Below, piece after piece: positions 26,101-41,673 of a stretch of 64,000 bases of DNA. A program made the translations under genes and the position numbers. The DNA comes from Micropterus salmoides (lineage: Eukaryota > Chordata > Actinopteri > Centrarchiformes > Centrarchidae). A model generated the notes under the pieces. That model saw only the letters and a program-made list of their open reading frames with translations. It did no database searches and was not told the DNA's origin. The stretch is taken from NCBI RefSeq assembly GCF_014851395.1, contig NW_024040040.1, positions 14,373,403-14,437,402 on the forward strand, read 5' to 3'. How positions within the stretch are numbered: the stretch's first letter is position 1; every line of letters begins with the position of its first letter.

Positions 26101-28192
26101 GAAGGTGGTGTTGTCAAACAGGAAGTAAGCACCAAAGAACATCACGATGGCGTCATATACACCCAGGAAAGTCCAATATATGAAGATGGGCCACCGCAGC
26201 AAAGAGTTCTTAGCAATATCTCTGTGACGACAAACAGTTCACAGTTAAATGACTCATGCTTGACCACCTCTCATATGAGTCATTACACATTTATTGATCA
26301 AAACTACATTACCTGCTTGTGGGAGGACCTTAACCAGAAAAGCTTGATACAATAATTTGTGAATACATCCCTGATATAGGCACCTTATAAACACTAAAAT
26401 ACAAAATGACCTGAGACCATTCATGCACCTTCAGAAGTCTTAACTGTTTGTAACAAAGGACGATAATTCCTGTGTAATTTTTGAATGTGATATGATGGGA
26501 AAAGGACTGAGGGGGAAAATGTTTCGTCTAATCATGTGAAACCTCATGTTTTCAATTTGAAATTTACTCCTACTTTTAAACTTAAGAATAAAAGCAAGTT
26601 ATCAAATTTGGTGCTGTGGAGACAGAGACATGCGGAGAGGAGAGGAAGAATTCTGACGACGCGCAGTTAATAACACGTGGTTGGACAGCGCAGGCATAAA
26701 CTTTGTCAGCGAGTTGGTGAGGGACATCATTTCACCACTGACTTTACACAGTAATGCGTTTTCAGTTAAATTGAAGGTGGTGATGACGCTTTGTTTATTT
26801 ACCACAGGACAAACGCGGCAATGCTGATGATTTTGGCCTGTCACAACCATCAATAAGCCGAATAATTATGGAAACAATTTTAGCACTTACAGCTCCACAC
26901 ACTGTCACGTATTTCATCGACTTCCAAACAACACCCCGTAATCTGACAGAAGCAAACACAGTTCATTCAAATAGCCGGCAATACAGGAGCACCAGGCGCA
27001 TTTGATGGCGCTCATATAAAGATAAACTTTTTTTTAATCTTTCATTTATTAATGTGTTGGCCTATATCATAATGTATTATCTTGAAAATTCTTTATTGTT
27101 AAATGTGTGTTGAATATAAACTCCTCTTAGGAATTTCACCATTCAATGCGAATTTATCTGAGAATATTCTTAAATAAGGAAATCTCTTCAGTGATTGGTC
27201 CTTGGTGACATCGTCATCCAAAACCTGTTTGCGGCACAGCAAAGTGTCGTAAATCAGCACTAAGACTGACACTTAAGATTTAGTCTTACACTTCACTCAA
27301 ATTATGACTGTGATGCTTGATAACTAACTTTTAAGCACAGCTTTGAACCAAGAAATTTTTTACTCTTAAGTCAGTTCTTAGCAGTGTTCTTGAATGAGTA
27401 ATTCTGAGAAGCTTGATAAATACAGGCCCAGATCTCAATGTACTGAGCAAACATCTCTGTGCAAGGATATAAAATCAACAGAAACTGTTTATGCCTGTAG
27501 TTTATTATAGTCAAATTGAGTTAGTGTACCCTTTTGCTTTTAAAAATATTTCAACCCAATAATCCAATAGACGGTGTTCTGACTGATCATGTCTTGTGTA
27601 TAAATGTATAAATTAACCTGAATATTCATTTGTTTCCTTCACTTACAAGACTGAAGTGAACTCTGAAGTACACTTCAGCATAATACAGGCCATTATATTC
27701 TATTATGTGCTGGAGACGACTGAATCATTGTGGCTGATGTGACATGACCTCCAAAGAGTCTTATTCAATTGAGTATCACTTTCTTTCATGATGATCTAAA
27801 TCTGATCTGGACCCTTTTCCAGGAGGTTAAACACTAAGTTGGACAGTTGACACGACCAGAATTAAATATTCTAACACATTCTGTACATTTTAAATGTAAC
27901 TCTAATCTGTCTAACTTTTGTACAGGAAATCTGTGTAATAAGACAAGAGCTGCAGGTAACACACACTGCAGATGAAGTATTTCTACCTTGCTAGATATCA
28001 ATACTAACCTATAGAGAGACGGGTCCTTCTTTAGGATGTCCATGTTAATGTGCTGCTCGATTAGACTGTAGAGCAGAATGGGCAGCGAGGTGAAGCTGAT
28101 GTTGTACAGAGTCAAGTAGGCTGTATCATACAGAGGCTGGGGAGAAGGGTAGAGATCATTTTGGTTATTTTTTTCCTTATGATTGTTTGTTT

Positions 28193-28245
<53 letters not shown>

Positions 28246-29859
28246 CTGTTGTGAGAAGCCACAGAAAAATTGGTAGAGGAACTGGGGGAAGATGAAACAG
28301 ACATTCTGGATGGAAAAAAAGAAATAAATAAGACAAGAAATTTAATGCTAATTCTGAAGGTTGCTGAGATTAAAAAAACTACAAGTATCATAGGAGTGAT
28401 AGAATTTAACATAGTTTAATTTCCCCATTTGTTTCATGCAAGACAAAAAAGAAAACTAGAAACTAAATAAATATTTAGTAACAAAAGTGTAACTAAGCTA
28501 CTGCCTCCAAACCCACAATAAAAACTACATAAAACACAATTTAAATAAAGTTAAAAACAAACAAAATCCCTACTCTCTTAAACAAACACCGTACATGATA
28601 TGGTCAGACAGACTACCTTGTAGAAGAAGTATTGAACGAGTTCAGAGATGCGTATATAGTAATAGTGTCCATGGACGAGCAGTATCTTCTTGAGGTGTTT
28701 GAACTTTGGGATGGCGTAGTCACTGTTCCTCACTGCCTGACGACCCTCCTTACCCATGATACCTGGAGAGGCAGATAAAGGTTTGTCATTGAAAATACAT
28801 GATTACACATATATAGTTTTACGGCAGAGTAAAGTTAAAGGGCTGACTTTTAGCTTTAAGAGTGTTACTGTAGGACTACAGGCTGCATCATCCCCCAATT
28901 TTGACAATACAGTAAAACAATGACCCTGAACATTCAGTTAAGGTAATCAAGCTTTTTAAATGCCAAGCAAAAGATTTTCTTGACTGACCTAGGTCAAATG
29001 GATCGTGTGTTTCGTGCTGAGTAACAGACTGAAGGGAACCACATATGATCCCTTTTTTTTTTGGTGTATGTAAAAATGCCCATGTGTATAAAAAGGGCTG
29101 CCATTCTTTCGCTGTACATCTGATATGGAGGTAAATAAAGGCTGAATAAGTTGTGGAAGGTGTTAATATGAGGCAATTTTAAAGGGATGTAGCATGTTAG
29201 CTTTGTAGCGCAGAATGCCACTAACCGATGCCAACATGGGCCTCTAGGATCATGCTAACATCATTAGCTCCATCCCCAATGGCCAGCGTGATCGGGTTCT
29301 CCTTGGAGGCTTTGATCAGCTTCACAATCTACAAATACAAGAAAGTGAAGCTTTATACAGCAATTACGGGACAACCATCAACGAATGCTTCGCCACTACT
29401 TATTGTGATCGGCGTCCGCCTCAAAAGAATTCACGTGCTGTCTGTTGCACTTTGTACCTGTGCTTTCTGCAGGGGTGCCATTCGACAGCAGAGCACGGCG
29501 CTGCAGTTGCGGCAGATTTCTAGGAAGATTTCTTTGTAGTTCCCTGAGTTTGAGTCCTCCTGGGAGGGCCTCATCACCGCAGAGAGGGTGGCTCCATCGA
29601 TGATCAGACCATAGTCAGTACAGTCATCTGATAAACTGTACAAACAGAAGTAACGGTACTCAATGAAACACAAAGGAGAAACGGGATTTAATTTAGCTAC
29701 ATATACACCCTTTTGTTGTCTTTTTGCAAAAGACATTTAGCTTGTCTGTATAGCATAATTTCCACTGTAAACATACGTATGTGGCTTATTAAATTTGAAC
29801 TGAAATCTCAAAAAGGTTTCTACAAGGTTGGCAAGCTGGTAGTCTGAAACTGTATCACA

Positions 29860-29900
<41 letters not shown>

Positions 29901-31043
29901 AGAGAAGGTGTCCCTGGTCATGCCTCCGTGCTGCCTCAGGACCGTCCTGCTCAGGTCAAACAGGACGTCATGTAGGCTCTGCTCCTCGGTGCGTTTGGTG
30001 GTCAGCTCCAGGATCTGGGTGTTGCGGCGAAAAAGCTTGCTGGCATAGCAGGTTGCAGCCGCTGTCTCCATCTTATCGCCGGTCAGCACCCACACCTTCA
30101 TCCCTGCCTTGTGGAGGGACTCAATGGTGTCTGCTGCTTTTTCCTGGAGCCTGTCGTGAAGGAAAGTAGGACAAGATTTTTTTGGTGGTCTGTAAATATT
30201 TCTTAGGGGTAGGAGAAAATACCCAGAGCCACACAGTATAACGTCATTTACACTCCCCCATCCTCTTTCTGCACAGGATGAGTTGACTTGCAATGCCCTC
30301 TGGGTTAACAATACCTTTTAAATCTGTAAAGCAAATTGCTTTAGTATTGAGTATACCATTTCAGCGTTGAAGTAATCCTCTTGCCCTCACTCAGTATGGC
30401 TCACTGAGTGGGTGGGGCAGTACTTGTCATGGCAGCAGCAAGCACAAAATCTTTCTATGTAAAGGATTAGCAGCAAACGTTTCCTTAAAAGAGATACCCT
30501 ACCTGTCCTCCACAGCAGTGGCTCCCAGCAGTATCAGATCTTTCTCAATGAGGTCATAGGCCTCAACAAGTCGTTTGTCGCGGTCCTGTAGTGCTAACTT
30601 GGCCCCGCTCAGCAGGTGACAAATCTCCTGGTACTGTTCGGGACTCAGAGGCCGATAGGCAACACAAAGTGTCCTCAGACCCTCCTGTAGGAGAGGAGAG
30701 ATTCAGACTAGGCATGTGAGTGTGTGGGCAGCAACTGCACTTTCTATTTCAACCTCACAAGTGCAACACCCATCACAGATGCTCCTGTTTGCACTGAAAG
30801 CCACGGCCACGGCGAGGTTTCACTGACCTGGTTTCTACCACAGATTCAGTTCACTTTTTATGGGTGAAGTGACAAAAACTTCACCATATTTAGTTCTGCA
30901 TTTTGGAAGTTATTATGTAATGAAGGATTGCAGTTCACTGCTTATTATGTGCATTTCCCCTCAACCTGCTTACTTGATTTAAGTTAGTTATGTCCTACAT
31001 TTCCTCTGAGAATTTTGGACCATCAGATTGGGTGTATAAAAAG

Positions 31044-31087
<44 letters not shown>

Positions 31088-34000
31088 TTCACAAATTTCG
31101 ATTTGATAAAGTGTAACTTGTGTCTGTGTAACTTAATCCCACAGATTGCAGGACTGGGGCTATGAGATTATGACATACATGTAAATCACCTTTAATGTCT
31201 AACAGCTGAAGGGAGAAAAAAAAACAGTGTTTTTTGGTTTATTAGAAGCCACACTGAACCTTCTGTGGAAATATACAGAACAACTGTTTTAAGAAAGTGG
31301 GCCATGTTTCACTGATCGACTTCCTGTGGTAACCATGGAAACCGTTGTGGTCATGTTCTCCAACTGTGAAAACTACCAAAGTCACACAACTTTAACTCTA
31401 TAAAGGTGAATCATGGGAATAATAGAGTAAGAGAAAAATCGTTTGAGTGTGCTCTCACCACTGCGTTGTGCTCCACCCGAGCTTTGACCTGCTCCACCTT
31501 GCCTGATACAACCCTGGGGAAGATGGAGGAGTCTGCACCTTTACAGAACAGATAGAGCTCACCTGCTCATGCACACACAGAGGCAAAAAGAGGAGGGGAA
31601 AGTGTGTAAGAGAGAAGCCATACAGATAAACCCAAACACATACGTGTATATTAACAGTCTGAAGGGTTTTACCAGTGCTGGCCCTGACAATGACGCTCAT
31701 CCTCCGTCTGACTGAGTCAAATGTCAAAACCTCCAGCAGCTCAAACCTGAATAAAAAAAATACACAGAAACAACAGTGATTTATCCTCTAGTCCCACTTA
31801 AATTAGGAATGTCCCCATCATTTTCGTCCTTTAATAATCTGATCCAGAACCTATAAGTTGGAATCAAAAATTTATCTGACGCATTGAAATAACAGCCTTC
31901 TTAATTTGGTCATTTCATTTTGGACGAAGAAGAAGTTACTCACAGAATTTACATTAATTAGTGACAGATACAAATCTGCTAGCTGAGTGTTTAGTACATT
32001 GTGCTCTTTGCTATTAAGGGAGGAGTTACTGTTGGAGTTTAGCATAAATCACCGGTATCTGGTGCGCATGTCCCCTAAGGGATTTAAGGGGACATGGGCA
32101 CATTAATTTTTACTTCAATTTAGAGCCGGCTGACATTAAGGTGAGCAGCGCTGCAACAGTTGCAGGCTAAGATAACAAAACACAGTAGAGTACATCAAAG
32201 AAAGGAACGGATTTTGATTGGCTTAATTTGGATACCGATCCATTAAAAGATAGGATCGTCTCGGAACATCTCTAATTAAAATCTTACTAAAACCTTCACA
32301 AATCCTACTTAATGATCCCAAAACGTACAGTAGCTGGTCGTCAGTTTTAAAGCATGAAAATAAGTAAAATTCAGAGATACAAAGTTTCCAGCCATCAACA
32401 ATCATCTCTGTAAATCACTGTTCTATATTTATACATAGCTGGAAGGCAGCTGGTTTCAGCAGTTACTAGGCTACTCCCATCTGCTGCAGCAGTGACATAA
32501 TATTACAGAAATGCACATGCAGATCAACTCTAATCACTGCTCTAATGTTGCTCTTAATTATGGAAACTATTTTTGAGAAGTGACAATTTTTGAGATGAGT
32601 GGTGTGTTAAATACTTGACAATAATAAGCACTACATCTGCTAAAAATAACTTCTAAAATAAATGAAAAGCTGATTGGAAGATTGCTGCAGAGGGTTTTAG
32701 AGAGAAACAACATGATTTAAAAGGGACACACTCACCTCTCAATCTCATCCTCTCTATTCAGGATCTCCATGTGACTGTCCTTGAGTCTCAGATAGGTAAA
32801 ACCGAGCCTGCGGCACAGAGAAAAGCACCGTTATTAGAAATGGAATGAATAAACTGAGTGTATGTATGTGAGTGAAAAACGAGAGAGAAACTAAATGTTT
32901 CTAAATGCTCTGTGTGTGGCTTTATTCGCAATTCAGCAGTCCGATTGTCATTGGCATTGTGTTTGTGAGTGTGTGTGAGAGCTCCACCTCTTCATGCCCT
33001 CCACCAGCGCCACCTCGTCCGGAGATGAGGAGATGTAGAAGGAAGTGGACTTGCCCTGGTGGATGCCATGCTTGATCCCGTCCACTGTCTCCTCCTCCTT
33101 CACCTGCACCGTGTGGCATAAACACAGTGCCCGGAAAAACAGCTCCTCATGCTCCTGCGTTGGACGGCCAACAGAGTGTTAGTCTAACACAACACAACAC
33201 AACACAACACACACACAATGAAGCTATGCTCACCTTGGCCTCAGGACCCGGTGATGTGTCGATCATGTCCATACTGGCTGCACCAGGCATCAGCTAGCAA
33301 AAACACAAGTTAAGTAAATTTAAATATAATGATATTAACAATAACAGGAGATCTTAAATATAGTACAGTCACATTTAACACTAGGGAGTGAACTTAGTAA
33401 GAATATATGAATTAAAACAGAGCTAAAAATGTACATTGCGTATGCTGGGTGTGACACAAAATGACAAATAGAAAATAGTGAATCAAAGATGAATGGGAAT
33501 AATGATCATGAAACATATTTCTAATACAAAAAAAATTATAATATATAGAAAACTCAGTCCGTCAGAAGGTTTCAATAATCTTTCAATAATCTGTTCCAAG
33601 CTTAAGGTTATAATAAAGACATGTGAGCAAACAGATAATCACAAACATCCATCTGGTTGTTACCTGTCCGTTACAGATAGCATGAGGAATATAAACGTGT
33701 CCGTCCACACAGCACTCTATGAACTCCATGTTGTTCTCTGTTAGAGTCCCTGTCTTGTCTGTAAACACATACTCCACCTGGAAAGAGAGCAGAAGAGGTG
33801 TTCTGTATGTGAGTGCGTTTGTGACGTTAATTCACATCCAATTTCTTGAATACATCTCCGTACAGTATAGCAGTGTTTGCTTTTATGTGGTAAAGTAAAG
33901 CGTTCTTTGCTACCTGTCCCAGCTCCTCGTTCAGGTCTGACGTATTGACCACAGCTCGCTCTCCCAGCTCCTCGTCAAACATCTCGTCGTCCCACATGAT

Positions 34001-37000
34001 GAAATAGGAGCCCAGGAACTTCTGCATCTCCACGGTAACGTACATGGAGACAGGAATGATGTAGTTGAAAAGAACCATGAAGGCCAGGAAGTCTGTGAAC
34101 GCCCTGATCAACTGAGGAAGAGGAGGAAAAGAGTGAGAAGGTAAAGAGGGGATGAAGGAATCTTTTTTCCCCCCAAATGGAAGTAAATATAGTTAACAGA
34201 CTCACGATGTGTCTCTGTCTCTCTGCTTCTGTCCTCTGGTTGTACCAGGGCTCGTCTCTGTTGGGGTCGGCCTGCCACACATATTTCAGCACCGTGTTGA
34301 CAAAGGCCTTGCTGATGAGAATGCACAGGTAGACCACCAGGTAGGCATTCATTGACCTGCAGGGGGAGACAACGAGAAACGTTTTACTACAATGCAGACT
34401 TCTACACAGATAGTGTGGAAATAGCTGTGTATGAAAAAGATCAATGTGTGAAAATATATTAATTAAATGAAGTAGGTAAGAAGATTGAAGATTCTATTGA
34501 TACTTGTGTACTGATACACACTGTACAGTGTAGCAGTACGTCTATACAAATATTTGTGGACTGATACACACTGTATATTCAAACTGCCAGCGATCAAGAT
34601 GGAAGCCTTACATCCTTTGAACACCGTGACAAAGTGTAGCAGTACGTCTATACGGACTGTGCTTTGTGGACTGAGGCAGTAAAAATGCATACAGATGCTC
34701 ATGAACCCAAATGCAAGGACCAAGCAATCCAAACACAACTATGGAGGTTTCCTGACAAGCATTTGCCACATAAACACAAAAACTATCTCTGATCCACAGA
34801 TAGAAACCAGGAATAGCTGAGACGAGGCATTCACTCCCAGCCAAGTTCATTTTGGCAAAAGGAAGACAAATACAATTCAAACGAGTTAATCAGGCACACA
34901 CTGTTACCAAGTGTAAATGTAATCCACCTCCAGCCAGTCATATCTACAAGCCATCTGGATACAAGATGCATGTCAACGCCAGATGGGAAGAAAGTGATCC
35001 AGTCAGTGCAGTGAGCCAGAGAGACACAAGGACTCTTAGCCAGTGAAGAAGTGAATAGATGGATGAATTAAAAAAATGTTAATGATTATCTAAGCCAGCA
35101 ATAATTGAGAAAAAGGATGCTGCCAAAGACTGTAAAGCTTGCAAGTGCAATAAATGCTAACAGGTTCTCCTCTAGAAACTGTTTATATGAATGAAAAAGA
35201 GAGCGGACTTACTTTTCCACTGCAGATCGTTTCTGAGACTTGGACTGGTAGTTGAGAGCCATCTTGGTTTCCATGCCAGTGTAGATGGCAACGGCTAACG
35301 GGAGGCAGAGGTGAATGTGAGAGTTCATTCTCAACCGAAAGTTTGACAAAATAAAACCTTAACTCATCACCTAGCTTTGTCCAGAGCTTTCAATCGCTTC
35401 TACCAGTCTTCTCAAGTGGATGGAGTTTGCATAGTTGTCATATGAAACCTTTTACACCATATCTGACCATGTGACTGAAGATCCATACTCAGATCACTCG
35501 ATGACTACTGAGCAAAATCCATCCACTGAGAGGGACAGTGAGAAACAGTTGAAAGTTCAAGAAAAAGCTAGCATATTATAGTATTTCAGGTGATATTACC
35601 ATAGACGTGCTCAGTGTTCTTGAGTGTGGCTCCTCGGAGCAGCAGGTTCTCTGATCCTAACGGCCTGCAAACAGACAACAGCTCAGTTTTACGACTATTT
35701 CATCACTTTTAGACTACGTTCAGACTGCAGGCCTTTTCCCAGATCCATTTTTTTTTGTTTTACAGTTCACATTATTGCTTAAATGTGGCCCATATCAGAC
35801 TCCAGTGTGAACTGTCCACGGCCTGAAAGTGACCTGCATGCACAGAAGAATAACATGACGTCACACACAGCACGCTGTTTGCAGGCTACAGAAGTAAACA
35901 AGGTGCAACAGAGGTTAGCTCACGTGAGACTGTTACTGTACTGAACAACCAAAATTACAATCCTATTTTACTGCCATCACAAACAAAACAACTACAACAC
36001 TCTTATCAAAATAAAACTAACAGAAATACTCAACCATAGAAAAGAATAACTCAGCTTAACTAGTTCAGAGTGAGAAGACTATGACTAAATATGATGGAAA
36101 CCGATTGGTGGACTGATGCAGAGTTTAAAGCAGTTAGTTGGAAAATTCTGATTTAATTGATCCGAGTATTTCACTGATCAATATTGAGGAGAAAATTATC
36201 CTATTCCTGTGATATGTTAGGACTTATTACCTGGCCACTGGCTCATTGTTCATGTAGAAGTTGATACGGCCCACAAATCTGTGTAACAGGAAATAAGTGA
36301 CAGACAACATGTTTTAGACATTTAGTTGGCAACACAGTGTTTTCCAGATGTGTGTATCTGTGTGTGTGAGTTGTACTGACTTGTACAGGTCCGGCTGTGG
36401 TTGTTCACACTCTATGGTAGCGTGGATAGAGTCCACCTCCTTCTCTGTGTTGTAAGCTTTGGTGTCCTGAACTGCATAGTATGTCTAGGAGGGAGGACAG
36501 AAGAAACATTGAGAGGAAGGAGAGAATGGATGGGTAAATAAAAAGAGAGGAAGAGGGAAGGAGGTAGCAATTACAGGACATGATTACAAAAGGTGGTAAA
36601 TGCAAGGAAGGGAGGAGGATTAGAAGAGACAATATTAAGGAAAGGTGGTGTGATGGTGATGATTAAGGGAGGGAGGCTTAAATACAATATAGTGTGACAC
36701 TATGATTTTCAGCTGTAAAATGTTACACTCTGTTCTGTCTAATTATATGTACCATAAACAATTAAGACCTTTGCGATGAGAAGTGGCAGCATTAACATGA
36801 ATGATGTAAATAAAAAGATAAAACTGTCAGGTTGTGTAATGTTAACTAACTGTCCTGTACACACACACACACACACACCTTGTGGCTGCTCTCTCCATCC
36901 AGACTGGCTGTAGTAACATAGCAGGTCCCATCATCTCGAGATGTGGAAAGAAGGATAAGGTCGCAGGGAAAAGTCTCATTTTCTTTCATGAAGACGACAT

Positions 37001-37601
37001 CTCCAACCTGAGAGAGAAAAGGCATCCTTTTATTAACAAAATGCACTGGGTCCTTAGTAAGGCTCATGCAGACAATCAATTTCTTCTTTGTTACCTTTTT
37101 AATTTTAATGTGTATTTTATGTTTGTACAGATTTAATGACAGTAAACATAAACACGGGTCAATTTGGTGACTCAAGCAAACACTTTTACACACCAAGGCA
37201 ACAGGGTGAAATGTGTCTCTAGCCTTTGTTTGCTCTGGTTACACACAAACTAGTTAGATTTGACACATTAAGGAGGGTGACTAAGGCGAAAGCTGAAATG
37301 AAATGTAGCACATCTAATGACTTTCGAACGGGGTCTGACTGAAAAACAAACTCCCTGATGTACTGTCTTGCATGGCATGCCACTTATCCGGCTGGTATTG
37401 CTAATGCACTTTCTACTAATGCAGTCTGCCTAACAAACTAACCTTCTGCTTTACCACCTGTAAACAGTTCAATTGCAAACATTTGACTGTCGATCCTGTA
37501 ACAGATCCTCTGCGTCTATTATTCATCTGTTATGTTAGCTGCGATTTCACTCTCTGTATCTATTACATAACTGTAACAGCTAAATTACTTCCACATATAG
37601 G

Positions 37602-37685
<84 letters not shown>

Positions 37686-40600
37686 CTTAGTAGCAGGAAA
37701 ATCCCTCGGGATGAGCCAATATAACAAATGCACCAAAGCTGTGTTCGAGTTATATGGGGTGAGAGTGGTTTATCTGGTGACACACACACACACACACACA
37801 CCCTGAGCTTGCGACTTTGTTTGCAGACCACTTTCCCGTGCTGCACAATGTGGACAGGACACTGGTTGACGGAGTTGTCTGCTTTGTGTCTCAGCCAGTC
37901 CTCGTAACCCTGACAAAGAGAAACAGATAGACAGGATGTGAAAGTGACCTTGCGAAGTGTGTCTTAATTTTGTTGGTGGTGTAGTGTTTGATGGCAATAA
38001 AGGCCATGAAAACCTTTGGGTCTCACCTGTTTTATGGCGGTGACTGTGATGACAAAGAAGAGCGGCAGTCCGCTGGTGATCGGACTGGTGGGAGTGTCGA
38101 TGATCAACTGACACATACACAGAGACAGGGAGAATTAAATGATGGACGTGGGCAGAATATTATATCAACACGACTGACTGCTTTAGAAGGAATATAATAA
38201 GTCATGTCTGACCTTTACAGGGAGGTAATAAGAAGTATAAAAATATTGATGGACCTAATTTTCTCCTACGCTCACAAATAACTAAAGGTTCTTTTGATCA
38301 CATTGGGTGAATAGCTGCATTCACCAGCCCTACTATGCTCCTCGAATATGGGAATATATTCAGTTCAACTACAGCAACAATGGCTTTACATCTGCAAATC
38401 AATCAATTTAAAAGGTCCTTTTACTGTTTTGGTTGAGCCTCTTTTTAGCTAAGCTTTTTATCAATGAATGTTTGTGCTTGTTTTTGTTATGTAAAGTACC
38501 CTTTAAAAGTTATTGTTTTATATTTCATATTTGTTTCTTGTATTTAGCCAAATTGTATGACAGGTCACTCAGAATAAATACATAAATTCATTTTATTGTG
38601 ATGTGAACTATTATACTAGGGTACCAAAATGATAAACATAGGAAAATAGTCTATATGTGAAGTATTGAAGGATCCTTGTGGGAAAATTAGATCTTTGCAG
38701 CACCACTGATAAAACAAACAGAACAAACAAAGAATATTCACAACAATACTGCAAGTTAGATAATATCGACCAGAATGCAAATGTCTAAATTGTAACGACA
38801 AATGCATTCATCACAAATGAGAAAGTTATTCTTAAAATTGCATGAACAAAAGTGGTGCAAAGACAGGAAAATATATCATTTTAAATCTGCAATTAATGTA
38901 AAAGTAAAAGCTTTTACCTGAACCAGAAATATGATGAGAAAGTAGAAGTTGGCGACTCTCCTGAACTGCTCGAACATATTCTTAGGGATGAAGTTCCAGA
39001 ATGTGTACTGGAAACATGAGACAGGTCAGTCAAACAATGCACTAAGTGTCAAAAAGGGGGCCACACTGTTCAGCAGCTATCCACGTCAAATCCAGTGGGA
39101 ACAAGAACCTCCAAACAGACTCAGGGTGACACAACATGAAGGCGATATGTGAATAATTGCAAGCTTCAGATGGCCAACATAAACTTATAAATAAATTTAC
39201 ATACAGCAAAAGAGACTAACAATACTTTCAGATAGTCTAAAGCTTCATGTTTTTTCTGCAGCATGAGGAATCATAATGTCATAGGACATTTGTTGACAAT
39301 GCAACGCAGGAATAAAATGCCAATAGGGTCTGAATAAAATAGATGATGAGATGCTTTTTAACTGATTTGACCGTGAGTGAGTAGGTGTATTTCAATAAGG
39401 AATTATAAATCGATTATTAACCACAGCCTTAAAAAACATTTAACAAAACTGGAACTACAGAACAAAATGATTCAATTACACTATCTATGAAATATAGTCT
39501 CCACTCTTCTAACCTTGTCTTCCTTCCCAAAACGCCTCTTGTGCTATCACCAAGAATAACTCACTCATACAATAAAAGAACCGTTTGAAAAGTACTATAG
39601 TAAAAACTGTTCTTTCCTGTCTTTTTGTTCTATTAACTATGCTATTTCAGTGAGACCTTAATAAAGTGTGTTTTGATCTTTGTGTGGGTGTTTTCACTGA
39701 CCTTGGAGGAGACTATTCTGTTGTCAGGGAATCTTTGCTGTATAAAGGCCTCAGTTCCTGGAGGAGGCTCCTTGTGTCCAATATAAATCGTCCTGCTGTC
39801 CACCCAGTTCTCCTCACCAACACACTGCAGGGAAAACCCCCCAAAAGTCATGTCAAGAGTGTTTCATGTAATCACAGTTTACATTTGGTCAGTGATATGC
39901 TGTGTGGTTCAGTGGGTGTAGCTTTGCATTGACACGGCGAAGCTCTGATTTTATTTTCTAAATAAAACATCCAATATCTGTCCAATCAAACATCATTTGT
40001 CATTTTTATAGGGCTACTAAAGTTAACTAGGTTTTCATGGGAGATCACTAAATGTATGATGATCCTATATGGTCACACACGCTCTATCAACACAATCCTA
40101 CACACTGATAACAGAATACTGTGGGACACACAGGGACAGATTCTCAGACATTTACAGAGTTAAAATGAAGTGAGTAGTTTCTCCTCAATGAATGAGAGCT
40201 TTTGTTATTAAGGATACACGGACCTGCATGTGATTCGCACTGGAATGCAGAATACATTCACTCTCTCTCTCACACACATAAGACACCTGAAGCATTATGC
40301 TCTTTTGACATCTCTTTGTCTTTCCTCTTATTATTTTTTATTTCTTATCATCAAGGTGAAAAATAAAAGTTTGATAAGGGATAAGCGTGTTGGAATTGAT
40401 TTTTTGTTATTTGTGTTTCACCCTGTGCCAGACACTCTGAAAGTTTAGCTCACAACACAAACTCTGAAAAAACTGTGCAGCTTTGCCCCATGAAGCGATA
40501 GAGTACATAGTATAGTACATAGGCTAAAGGAGGCTGCCGGTGCTTCTTCTCAGTAATGGTCTCTCTGTATGTTTGAGCGTAATACGTAACACAAAATGAC

Positions 40601-41634
40601 CTCTAAAGATGAACATTATGCAGTGGGGCTCAGACTCAAAAGGCTTTCTCTGAACAAGTCTTGACTCGGAGGTGTTAAGTGATTTTTAAAAAAGCCTTCG
40701 GTAATTAAGTTTTCATGTTTTCAAATCTGATGCACATTTCAGTTTGCTTTGTTGCCCTTTAACAGATCAACATTCAATAGCGAAGCAGTGGTGAGGATAC
40801 CAATGAGAGACTTACCCCATTTCCTGCTCCTTTTTTCATTTTCTTGCATCCTGCTACTGTTTAAGTATCTCCACAATAAATAATGTATCCATTATCTTCT
40901 TATTTGTCTGCTAAAAAATTACTTATTACTTACTTATAACTACAAAAAAAACAAACAAGCACCAATAGACATTAGACTAGAGAGGCTATTGGTGTGGTAT
41001 TCTAATACTCCTGTTTAACCCTAAACATGCAATAAGATCTTTGAGCTTTAAGTGTTTCAGGCAGGACTGGACTTGCATTGGAAACACATCGACACACACA
41101 CACACACTTTTGGACCAGCTGGATTTGGGTAACACACATTACTCAAGTACCATCTCCCTGCCGTCCACTAAAAACACCCAGTATATTTTCCCAAGTCTAA
41201 TGTGGTGTCTATAAATTCCTTATTCCAGCCAACAGTCCAAAACCCAAACATATTCAGTTTACTATCCTAAACAATAAAGAAAAGCAGCAAATTATCACTT
41301 TTAAGAAGCTGAACCAAGAAAACATTTACTGAAACGATTAAATCGATCTGTCTATCATCGTAACGTAGCATAAAACCGTGTTTGTTGTGAGATTTCTGCT
41401 TTGTTACTTTAAAAACCTGCCATTTCCACTCTGTTTTTAAAAAAAAATTAAAATGTGCATACAAACAGCGGCTGTGATGTTTGGTCATGAAGAGCTTCAG
41501 TCAAACAACAGATTGGACCCTGTCCAGAGGGCTTTCATGTCAGAGCAGGCTGTAGCCATCTTTAAGCACCTGGTCAGTATGAACTGTAGTAATGAGGGGC
41601 AGGCCTGGGCCTGAGGCAGCTGGACTCTCTTTTG

Positions 41635-41673
<39 letters not shown>

